A stretch of 36,675 bases of DNA from an uncultured Lentisphaerota bacterium (lineage in GTDB: Bacteria; Verrucomicrobiota; Lentisphaeria; Oligosphaerales; CAITYL01): positions 1-36,675 of the forward strand of contig CAITYL010000212.1 in the NCBI GenBank assembly GCA_903896595.1, read 5' to 3'. Every line of letters begins with the position of its first letter. Position 1 is the stretch's first letter. The notes beneath the pieces were generated by a model. That model was not told where the DNA came from and did not search any database. It saw only the letters and a list, made by a program, of their open reading frames with translations. Below, in pieces: positions 22,595-29,607 of this stretch. Made by a program: the position numbers and the translations under genes.

Positions 22595-23161
22595 ATGCCC
22601 CCCCCACCCGTCTCAATTTCGCCGCCATCCCACTCGACCCGCATCCGTCGGCGATTGCGCCTGGCGCGGCGGAGCGAAGACGGCCTGTTTCTGCTGTTAC
22701 TGGGCGGTCTGACCGTCTTGGGGTTGTGGCCGATCCTGGCCCGCAACACCGGCCTGCCGTCGTTCAACGGGTTGGAAATCATCAATCGTCATTTGCTGCT
22801 GTGGCTGACCTTGGCCGGCGCGCTGGCCGCCGTGCGTGGGCATGCCCACATCACCGTGGATGTGGCCGGCCCCTACCTGCCCCGGCGCGGCCGGCTCTGG
22901 CTGTATGTCGTCACCGGCATCATCACGGGACTGGCCTGCCTGCTCTTCGCCTGGCAGGCCGGACGCTTTTCCCTGGGTGAATGGGGCTCAGCCCATACAA
23001 CGGTTGAAAAAGCGACCCTGATCCTGCTTCCCGCCGCTTTTCTGGCACTGGCGCCGCGTTTCTGTTTTCAGGCCTGGCGTGACCTGCGCCATGCCTGGCG
23101 GCGGCCTCCGCCGCCGGCCGCCGACCCGCCACCGGCCCCCGCCGCAGGTGTGACGCCATGA
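22595..23161 (+). CDS. dctQ: TRAP transporter small membrane subunit, DctQ family
   Basis: The roughly 188-aa protein has four hydrophobic helices, and HAHITVDVAGPYLPRRGR in the loop after helix 2 matches the conserved DctQ (H-I-x-V-D) motif. It pairs with DctM in the inner membrane. The N-terminus is Pro/Ser/Arg-rich and the start is uncertain: ATG 22595 or TTG 22571. The C-terminal tail is a Pro/Ala-rich run. Its stop overlaps the dctM start by 4 nt, so the two membrane subunits are coupled. Confidence 0.85.
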   Translation: MPPPPVSISPPSHSTRIRRRLRLARRSEDGLFLLLLGGLTVLGLWPILARNTGLPSFNGLEIINRHLLLWLTLAGALAAVRGHAHITVDVAGPYLPRRGRLWLYVVTGIITGLACLLFAWQAGRFSLGEWGSAHTTVEKATLILLPAAFLALAPRFCFQAWRDLRHAWRRPPPPAADPPPAPAAGVTP

Positions 23162-24423
23162 TGAGCATGGTCATCCTGGTCACCACCGCGCTACTCGCGC
23201 TGCTTGGCGTGCCGCTGTTTGCCGTCATGGGGTTGTCGGCCAGCGCGAACCACTACTTTGCGGACATTGATCCGCAGGCGGTGTTCATCATGTTCTACCA
23301 GCTCGCCGACCAGCCCCTGCTGGCCGCCCTGCCGTTGTTCGCCTTCACCGGGTACCTGCTGGCCGGCAGCAGCGCCCCGGCGCGCCTGGTGCGCCTGGCC
23401 AATGCCTGTCTCGGCTGGCTGCCCGGCGGATTGGCCGTGGTGGCCATTGTCGCCCTCTCCCTGCTCACCGCCTTCACCGGCGCCTCCGGAGTGGCTATTC
23501 TCGCCCTGGGCGGCATTCTTTATCCGGCCATGCGGGCCGCCGGTTATCCCGAGCGCTTCGCCCTGGGCATCATCACCGCGGGCGGCGCCCTCGGCGTCCT
23601 GTTTATTCCCAGCCTGCCGATCATCCTCTACGGCGTCGTTTCAGAAACCTCCATTGACGCGCTGTTCCGCGCCGGCATCGTGCCCGGCCTGCTGGTCATC
23701 GGTTTGTTGGCGGCCATAGTCATTGCCCGCGGCATCTATCAGCGCCTGCCGCGCCAGGCCTTCACGTGGCGGGAACTCGCCGGCGCCACTTGGGGCGCCA
23801 AGTGGGAATTGCCGCTGCCCATCCTGGTCATCGGCGGCATTTATGGCGGCTGGCTGGCCATCAGTGAAGCGGCCGTGGTCAGTGCCGCCTACGCCATGCT
23901 GGTCGAGGCGTTCATCCACCGCGACATCCCCTGGCGCCGCCTCGGCCCCATCGCCCGCCGTAGCGCCATCCTCACCGCCAGCATTCTGATGATCCTCGGC
24001 ATGGCCATGGCCGTCACCAGCTTCATGATTGACACCGAGGTGCCAACCCGTTTCTTCGAGTTCGCCCGCCAATACATGACCAGCCGCATCGCTTTCCTGA
24101 TCGCCCTCAACCTCTTCCTGCTGTTCGTCGGCTGCATGATGGACATCTTCGCCGCCACCGTCCTGATCGTACCCCTGATCCTGCCCATCGCCCGCCAGTA
24201 CGGCATCGATCCGGTGCATCTGGGCATCCTGTTCCTGGCCAATCTGGGCATCGGCTACGTCACGCCGCCGGTGGGCATGAACCTGTTCATCGCCAGCCTG
24301 CGCTTCCGCCGGCCCATCCTGACCATTGCCTGGGCGACCTTGCCATTCCTGCTGGTGCTGCTGATCGCCTTGGCCATGATCACCTGGTGGCCCGGTTTGT
24401 CCCTGGCCATCCACCCCCGGTAA
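23158..24423 (+). CDS. dctM: TRAP transporter large membrane subunit, DctM family
   Basis: The 421-aa protein has about twelve helices and drives uptake with the Na+ or H+ gradient. Family phrases are GASGVAILALGGILYPAMRAAGYP, GGALGVLFIPSLPIILYG (the usual GxxGxLIPPS region, here with LFIPS), TEVPTRFFEF, LFVGCMMDIFAATVLIVPLILPIA and GYVTPPVGMNLFIAS. The length is typical. It overlaps dctQ and precedes the EboD-like gene by 10 nt, so the four genes look like one operon. Confidence 0.93.
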   Translation: MMSMVILVTTALLALLGVPLFAVMGLSASANHYFADIDPQAVFIMFYQLADQPLLAALPLFAFTGYLLAGSSAPARLVRLANACLGWLPGGLAVVAIVALSLLTAFTGASGVAILALGGILYPAMRAAGYPERFALGIITAGGALGVLFIPSLPIILYGVVSETSIDALFRAGIVPGLLVIGLLAAIVIARGIYQRLPRQAFTWRELAGATWGAKWELPLPILVIGGIYGGWLAISEAAVVSAAYAMLVEAFIHRDIPWRRLGPIARRSAILTASILMILGMAMAVTSFMIDTEVPTRFFEFARQYMTSRIAFLIALNLFLLFVGCMMDIFAATVLIVPLILPIARQYGIDPVHLGILFLANLGIGYVTPPVGMNLFIASLRFRRPILTIAWATLPFLLVLLIALAMITWWPGLSLAIHPR

Positions 24424-24433
24424 CCCACGCTTT

Positions 24434-25618
24434 ATGTCCACCCCCCAACCCATTGACGCCGATGTTTTGGAGGTGTCCGCGGTTGCCCCCTTTCGTTACC
24501 GGGTACACTTCGGACGCCGCCTGCTGGATCCAGGGTCACCGCTCTTGGCGGCCACCTTGGCCGCCTCGCCCGAGGCGCCGCCGCACGGTTGCCTGGCCTT
24601 TCTTGATGCCGGCCTGGTGGCGGCGCGGCCAGAGTTGCCGGGCCGCGTGGCGGCATATTTCGCCGCCCATGCCGACGCCCTGCGCCTGCTGCAGCCGCCC
24701 CTGGTGTTAACCGGCGGCGAACCAGCCAAAAACAGTTTTGAGATCCCGCACCAGGTGATCCGACTGGCCCGATGCGAACGGTTGTCGCGGCAGGGGCATA
24801 TTCTGGCCATTGGCGGCGGCGCCTTTCTCGACGCCGTCGGTTTTGCCGCCGCCCTGATCCACCGCGGAGTGCGCCTGGTCCGCATGCCCTCCACCGTACT
24901 GGCGCAAAACGATGCCGGCGTCGGCGTCAAGAACGGCCTGAATTTGGACGGGCTGAAAAACTTTATCGGCACCTTCGCGCCGCCGGCCGCCGTGCTCAAT
25001 GACTTCGACCTGCTGTCCACGCTGACGGATCGCGACTGGCGGGCCGGCATTGCCGAGGCCTTCAAGGTTGCCGCCATCCGGGACGCCGCCTTCCTTGACT
25101 GGCTGATCACCGCCGCTCCCGCCCTACGCGCCCGCGACGAAGCGGCGATGGAAAAACTGGTCCGCCGCTGCGCCGCGTTGCATCTTGACCAGATCATCGG
25201 CGCCGGCGACCCCTTTGAGAGCGGTTCCGCCCGCCCGCTCGATTTCGGCCACTGGGCCGCACATAAGCTGGAAAGTCTGTCCAGCCATGAGTTGAATCAT
25301 GGCGAGGCGGTGGCGATCGGCATGGCGCTGGACTTGCTCTACGCCGCCGCCACCGGTTATCTTGAGGCGGTAGCGGCCGACCGGGTCATCAGTGGTCTTC
25401 GCGCCGCGGGCCTGCCCGTGTGGGACATGGTGGCCGGCCGGGTGGCGCCGGATGGCCGCCCACTGCTATTGCAGGGCATCGAGGAGTTCCGCGAGCACCT
25501 GGGCGGCCGGCTCAATATCACGCTGCCGTCCCCGCTGGGGCACGGGTGCGAGGTGCATGAATTGGATGAGGCCATTCTCCGCCGCTGCCTGGCCCGCCTG
25601 GCGGGGTTGGCGACCTGA
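24434..25618 (+). CDS. eboD: EboD-type sugar phosphate cyclase (3-dehydroquinate synthase superfamily)
   Basis: The 394-aa protein belongs to the dehydroquinate-synthase-like sugar phosphate cyclases but is not a classical AroB. It has TTV-type MPSTVLAQNDAGVGVKNGLN (AroB: VPTTLLAQVDSSVGGKTGVN) and FIGTFAPPAAVLNDF. It also has DRDWRAGIAEAFKVA, which holds the metal Glu, RPLDFGHWAAHKLE, LNHGEAVAIGM with the metal His residues, and EEFREHLGGRLNITLP with a C-terminal EVHELDE. These are the phrases I know from EboD proteins of the ebo cluster, whose cyclase product is undefined. No eboA, B, C, E or F is in the window. It lies 10 nt after dctM, with no ribosome-binding site, implying coupled translation. 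Confidence 0.85.
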   Translation: MSTPQPIDADVLEVSAVAPFRYRVHFGRRLLDPGSPLLAATLAASPEAPPHGCLAFLDAGLVAARPELPGRVAAYFAAHADALRLLQPPLVLTGGEPAKNSFEIPHQVIRLARCERLSRQGHILAIGGGAFLDAVGFAAALIHRGVRLVRMPSTVLAQNDAGVGVKNGLNLDGLKNFIGTFAPPAAVLNDFDLLSTLTDRDWRAGIAEAFKVAAIRDAAFLDWLITAAPALRARDEAAMEKLVRRCAALHLDQIIGAGDPFESGSARPLDFGHWAAHKLESLSSHELNHGEAVAIGMALDLLYAAATGYLEAVAADRVISGLRAAGLPVWDMVAGRVAPDGRPLLLQGIEEFREHLGGRLNITLPSPLGHGCEVHELDEAILRRCLARLAGLAT

Positions 25619-25619
25619 G

Positions 25620-25640
25620 AAAAAAAGGGGCGGCTGCCCC
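25620..25640 (-). terminator. Intrinsic terminator for the minus-strand glycosidase transcript
   Basis: On the minus strand GGGGC-AGCC-GCCCC (25627-25640) is followed by seven T residues (25626-25620). It is oriented to stop transcripts from the GH78-like gene and lies directly after the eboD stop. Confidence 0.6.
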
Positions 25641-25792
25641 CATAAGCGCACAGTCAAACGTCAACCGCGCCGGCTAGAAACGGGGATGGCACCGTAGAGT
25701 GTCGCCGGCTTGACGGTACTTTCATCCTGCATTGAAACGTGTTATATGAAAAATACAGTATTAAAGCGGTGTCGAGCCACCGCCACTCCAGA

Positions 25793-25814
25793 GATTTCGG
25801 CCGCAGCCGAAATC
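25793..25814. repeat. Perfect 9-bp stem palindrome
   Basis: GATTTCGGC and GCCGAAATC flank the loop CGCA. It has no U-run on either side. The 274-nt gap between eboD and the glycosidase (25619-25892) otherwise holds homopolymer runs (C9A8 near 25850) and no gene I can support. Confidence 0.55.
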
Positions 25815-25892
25815 AGTCACAAAACAGCTCCAAGTTAGCGCTTCTGGGGGCTCCCCCCCCCAAAAAAAAGGATATTTTTCGGCGCAACCCGG

Positions 25893-28217
25893 TTACGTCT
25901 CCAAAAGCACCCGGTAGCCGGCCGGTGCGGAGAAATGCGGGGTGGGCACGCCCCCCCCCGACTTGTCCCAGTCCAAGGTCAACCACTGGCCGCCGATCGG
26001 CAGCGCGGCCCGGCACCATTGGGGCGGGGTATCCGGAAGCCGCAGGGTGATGGTCTTGTTCACCTGGTCGATCCGGCGGATGCCCAGCACGTCGCGGGTG
26101 ATCCAGCGGATGACGTGCGAGGCAAAGCCATGGTTGCAACTGGCGCGGGGATCGACGTGTTCCCACAACGTCCCCGTGGCCTCGGCCATTTCCAGGAAGA
26201 AGCCGTGCATTTCCTCGGCCACCTGCCGCGTCAGCCCGTACCGCGACAGCAGTTCCAGGCGCAGGTAATTGCCGACAATGGCATTGGCGAAATGAATTTC
26301 GGGGTACGGATTCGCCTGCCGCCGCCGGGGGCCAAACTCACTGGCCAGCCGCTGCCACAATTGCGCATGAGTCTGCGGCGTGGCCTGACCGAAGAAGAAG
26401 GCGTAATATTGGCAAACCTCGGAACGGTTGCGCGTCGGTTGCAGAACACCGGCGGCGTCGTACACCGCGTTATCGACAAAGAACTCGCCATCCCAGGACT
26501 GCGCCGCAATGGTCTGGCGGATGGCCTGGGCCTTGGCCGCCAGTTCCGGCCGGTCATACAGCCGCGCCACCACTTCCAACCCCGCCGCCCACAGCATGTT
26601 GGTGGGATAGTTCACGTCTTTGATAAAATCATTCGCCGCCGACCATTCGATAAAATTCCAGGACGGCAGTTTTTCCAGCAGCCCATCGCGATTGTGGAAC
26701 GGCTCGAAATACGCCAGCAGGGCCATCACCTTGGGACGGAAAGCGTCGATCATGGCGCGGTCACCGCTGCGCTCAAGATATTCCTCCAACTCCAGCAGCA
26801 GCCAGAAGGACCACTGGGGAATGAAGATGCCGTCGTTGTGATCCGACGGATAGCACATGGGGAACATCGCTTCCGGAATGTCCCTGATCTTGCCCGCCAT
26901 CTGAAAATTCTCCAGGAAGGCGGTTTCCTGGGTGGTGTCACCGAACAGGTCGAACGCCGCGCGGGACGAGAAGAACGAATCGCACAGCCAGCCGGCCCGC
27001 TCACGGGAGGGACAGTCGGTGAGGAGGTCCACTGCGTTTTGGCGCAACGTCTCGGCGGCCGCCGCAAAGATCCGGTTCAGGCCGTTGTCGGAACAGGCAA
27101 AAGTGGCCTGCGTCTGCGAATTGGAATACTCGCGGATGGCAACCCCGGTAATCTCGCACCGCCCCTCCATCGCCATAAACTTGAGATAGCGCAGCGAATA
27201 CGCCTCAAAAGTCTCCAGGTCATAGGCGCCCGGCGCCAAATCGTACGCCACCAAATTGACCAGGTCGATGCGGGTGGAACGCACATCGCCATCCGTCAAA
27301 ATCTCATCGAACACCACCCACAGGCGAGTCCGTTCGGACACGGTCACCCGGGCGCGGATGAACCCGGAATATTCCTGGCCGAAATCAAGCGAGGCAAATC
27401 GCCGCGGCGTCAGGCGGACCGGCTGGCCAGACTCATAAATGGCCGTGGCCGACTCGAGACGGCAGCGCGTGTGCTGGATCTCCACCGAGGGCACCGTTTC
27501 CAGTTCCTCTTCACGATAGCCCTTGAAGACCGGCGAAATTCCGGTCATCGCCCGGTCCTTGACCGGCGTTTCACAGGGAATGTCAACCTCCACTGCCCCC
27601 TGCGCCAGATACCGCTGCGGCTGGTGCAGCAGGTAGGCGGGATAGCCCACCCGGCGGGGCAGCAGCCGGCCGGTGGGGAAGACGTCGCACGGCAGCGCGG
27701 TCACCCGCATCGTCCGGTCGGTGCGCCAGCGCAGGGACTGGGCCGTCATCCGGTACACTTCCGACGACGGCCGCTGAAAGCTGTAGCGGGTCACCTTCCG
27801 CACCCGGTAGGGCAAGTCGAGCGCCTTGAACGCCTTCGTCGCCGCGCCGGTGGCGGCCAGCACCTTGCCGTCGGCAAGCACCTCCGCCTGCAGAAACGAA
27901 GGCTGGTCCAGCACGTAATAACTGTTCATGTTATAGCCGGCCACCTCAATGGCGATGAGATGGTCGCCGGGGGCGAGCCGCAGCGGCACTTCATCGACGC
28001 GATAATAGTCATGCGCGGCGCGGGCCGGGCCGTAGGCGGCCAGCTCACCGTCCACGAACGCCCGGTACAGTGTCGAGGCGGTGACGCGCAGCAGGACGGA
28101 CTGCGCCTGTTCCGGCACCCGCACCACGGCGCGAAAACCGACAAAATCATTCATGACCGTACTGCGCCCGGCCGGCCAGACCGCCGCGGCCAAGTGGAAA
28201 GTCATCGTCTCGCTCAT
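25893..28217 (-). CDS. GH78-like (alpha-L-rhamnosidase family) glycoside hydrolase
   Basis: The 774-aa protein has N-terminal beta-sandwich domains (about residues 1-350; RVTASTLYRAFVDGELAAYGPARAAHDYY, RFASLDFGQEYSGFIRARV), then an (alpha/alpha)6 barrel. The barrel opens with FACSDNGLNRIFAAAAETLRQNAVDLLTDCPSRERAGWLCDSFFSS (shown in pieces: DCPSRERAGW is the GH78 active-site signature, usually DCPxREx(R)GW). The C-terminal all-beta domain is intact. GH78 enzymes release rhamnose from glycans. There is no signal peptide in the chosen start, so it may be cytoplasmic. ATG 28217 (MSETMTFH) has GAGGAG about 10 nt upstream. An extended -10 promoter lies at 28276-28284. Confidence 0.82.
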   Translation of the reverse strand: MSETMTFHLAAAVWPAGRSTVMNDFVGFRAVVRVPEQAQSVLLRVTASTLYRAFVDGELAAYGPARAAHDYYRVDEVPLRLAPGDHLIAIEVAGYNMNSYYVLDQPSFLQAEVLADGKVLAATGAATKAFKALDLPYRVRKVTRYSFQRPSSEVYRMTAQSLRWRTDRTMRVTALPCDVFPTGRLLPRRVGYPAYLLHQPQRYLAQGAVEVDIPCETPVKDRAMTGISPVFKGYREEELETVPSVEIQHTRCRLESATAIYESGQPVRLTPRRFASLDFGQEYSGFIRARVTVSERTRLWVVFDEILTDGDVRSTRIDLVNLVAYDLAPGAYDLETFEAYSLRYLKFMAMEGRCEITGVAIREYSNSQTQATFACSDNGLNRIFAAAAETLRQNAVDLLTDCPSRERAGWLCDSFFSSRAAFDLFGDTTQETAFLENFQMAGKIRDIPEAMFPMCYPSDHNDGIFIPQWSFWLLLELEEYLERSGDRAMIDAFRPKVMALLAYFEPFHNRDGLLEKLPSWNFIEWSAANDFIKDVNYPTNMLWAAGLEVVARLYDRPELAAKAQAIRQTIAAQSWDGEFFVDNAVYDAAGVLQPTRNRSEVCQYYAFFFGQATPQTHAQLWQRLASEFGPRRRQANPYPEIHFANAIVGNYLRLELLSRYGLTRQVAEEMHGFFLEMAEATGTLWEHVDPRASCNHGFASHVIRWITRDVLGIRRIDQVNKTITLRLPDTPPQWCRAALPIGGQWLTLDWDKSGGGVPTPHFSAPAGYRVLLET

Positions 28218-28275
28218 CGGAACTCGGCTCCTCGGGAACAAGGCAACACCGTTTATGTGGGGGAAGACAGGGAAA

Positions 28276-28284
28276 ACTATACCA
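28276..28284 (-). promoter_or_regulatory. Extended -10 promoter of the GH78-like gene
   Basis: The minus strand reads TGGTATAGT about 58 nt upstream of ATG 28217. TTCGCT, 18 nt further up from the hexamer, is a weak -35. Confidence 0.5.
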
Positions 28285-28348
28285 CACGGCAAGCCCGGTA
28301 GCGAAGTAACGCCACCAGCCACGTCGCAACCGGTCAGGGAGTGGGGGG

Positions 28349-28380
28349 CAAAACAAGTCCGGCTCCAAAAAGTGGCCGGA
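28349..28380 (-). terminator. Probable terminator of the LamG-like lipoprotein gene
   Basis: On the minus strand TCCGGC and GCCGGA (28375-28380, 28358-28363) pair around an 11-nt loop, followed by CTTGTTTTG. It lies 24 nt after the stop of the gene ending at 28404. The U-run is interrupted, so strength is uncertain. Confidence 0.45.
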
Positions 28381-28403
28381 GCTTCCAGCATGAATAATCC
28401 AGG

Positions 28404-29375
28404 CTAGTCCGCGGCTGGCCTTCCCGTGATCGACAAATCGTAAAACTGATTCCGGCCTTCGCACCCGGTGATGCCGACAAAAAATTTAGCGGGGATTGAC
28501 GTGTCTTGGCAACGGATCTCGTGACCGTCAATGCGAATCACTATCTCTTTCTCTTTGATTTCCACATCCAGGAGGTAAGGCGTCTCCGGCTTGAGAACAA
28601 ACTTCGCATTGGCCGCCAGTCTCCACGCCGGCTTGCCGTCCGTAAAAGTGTGATGCCAGAGGTTCACGCCTTCGTTGTAGATGCATACCTCAAAGTGCTC
28701 CCGATACTCCGGCCGGCCTAAAGCGTCCTGGCCGAGTTCAGGGGCGATGACAATGATGGGAGCCATCCGCGGCGTGAACCCGGTGGTGGTAGTCACGCGT
28801 ACATCCCCGGCAAAGGGGTGCTTGTAAACCATGCTCGTGTAGGTTTCGGAGGCCCGTTTCCCCTGCCATTCCTCCGGTGTTGCCGCGATGGGCACCCGAT
28901 TTTCGATGTGATCCGGTTTCTGGACCCACTGTCCAAAATAGGCCCAGCGTGGGCTCTTGACCAATATCCAATCTTTAGGATTCCATCCCCCCGGTGTGAA
29001 CGACCACTGCTGTTTGAACATGCCCGCCACGAACTGGCCGCCGGTGACGTTCACCAGTTTCGCCTTCTGCGTCGGGTCATCCAAAGTGCCCGGGCTGATC
29101 AAGGGGTGACAGAGCAGGGACTTAATGCCGTTCCGCTGCGCGCAATCCAATAATTTTACGGACTCGTCCGCCGGAACCGCCGCATCCCCCGCCGGCGAGA
29201 CGGTAGTCAAGGTGTAACCGTCACGCACCAGGAGGCGCAGGTTCTCATCAGTGGCCGGCGGCGAGCACCACCTGGTGATGATGAACTCCGGTTGTTTCCA
29301 GCCCGTGGCGCCAGCAAGGCCGCAACCAGCCAAAACGGTGCCAAAAATCATCCGTAAGGCATGGTTGTTTTTCAT
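28404..29375 (-). CDS. Exported LamG/DUF1080-like protein with a partial barrel-like N-terminal part
   Basis: The 323-aa product has a signal peptide MKNNHALRMIFGTVLAGCG, possibly a lipobox (VLAGC). Residues about 17-95 (KQPEFIITRWCSPPATDENL, YTLTTVSPAGDAAVPADESV, RNGIKSLLCHPL) look like the first strands and helices of a TIM-barrel glycosidase, but they stop after about two repeats. From about residue 110 to the end there is a concanavalin-like fold typical of LamG/DUF1080 sugar-binding domains (ETPYLLDVEIKEKEIVIRID, FFVGITGCEGRNQFYDLSIT). ATG 29375 is preferred because AGG lies 9 nt upstream. It is upstream of the GH78-like gene on the same strand and fits a polysaccharide-use locus. The exact function is unknown. 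Confidence 0.65.
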   Translation of the reverse strand: MKNNHALRMIFGTVLAGCGLAGATGWKQPEFIITRWCSPPATDENLRLLVRDGYTLTTVSPAGDAAVPADESVKLLDCAQRNGIKSLLCHPLISPGTLDDPTQKAKLVNVTGGQFVAGMFKQQWSFTPGGWNPKDWILVKSPRWAYFGQWVQKPDHIENRVPIAATPEEWQGKRASETYTSMVYKHPFAGDVRVTTTTGFTPRMAPIIVIAPELGQDALGRPEYREHFEVCIYNEGVNLWHHTFTDGKPAWRLAANAKFVLKPETPYLLDVEIKEKEIVIRIDGHEIRCQDTSIPAKFFVGITGCEGRNQFYDLSITGRPAAD

Positions 29376-29607
29376 GTTATTCATCCTGTTTTTACCTGAT
29401 GCCGCGGCGGCGGAACCCCCAGTGGCCAAGAGTGATAATATAGGGTGACTTCATCGGCGGCAGCGGTCGCGGCTTCGAAAGGCCGGAAGGTTTGTTGACA
29501 CCCGCAAAAACGGCACTGGCATGACCGCTTGCAGTGAACTTGTCCGAGATGTACGGTTTCCCTTTACTCCCGGGGTACGCGCGCCCCGGGAAAACACGGA
29601 CGGAGCC

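Noticed and set aside
24434-25618. Classical shikimate-pathway AroB
   Set aside because: The active-site context matches EboD-type cyclases more closely than AroB, though the two are homologous.
25935-28301. A 788-codon open frame opposite the GH78-like gene
   Set aside because: It lacks recognisable motifs, and its composition is typical of antisense frames in high-GC coding DNA.
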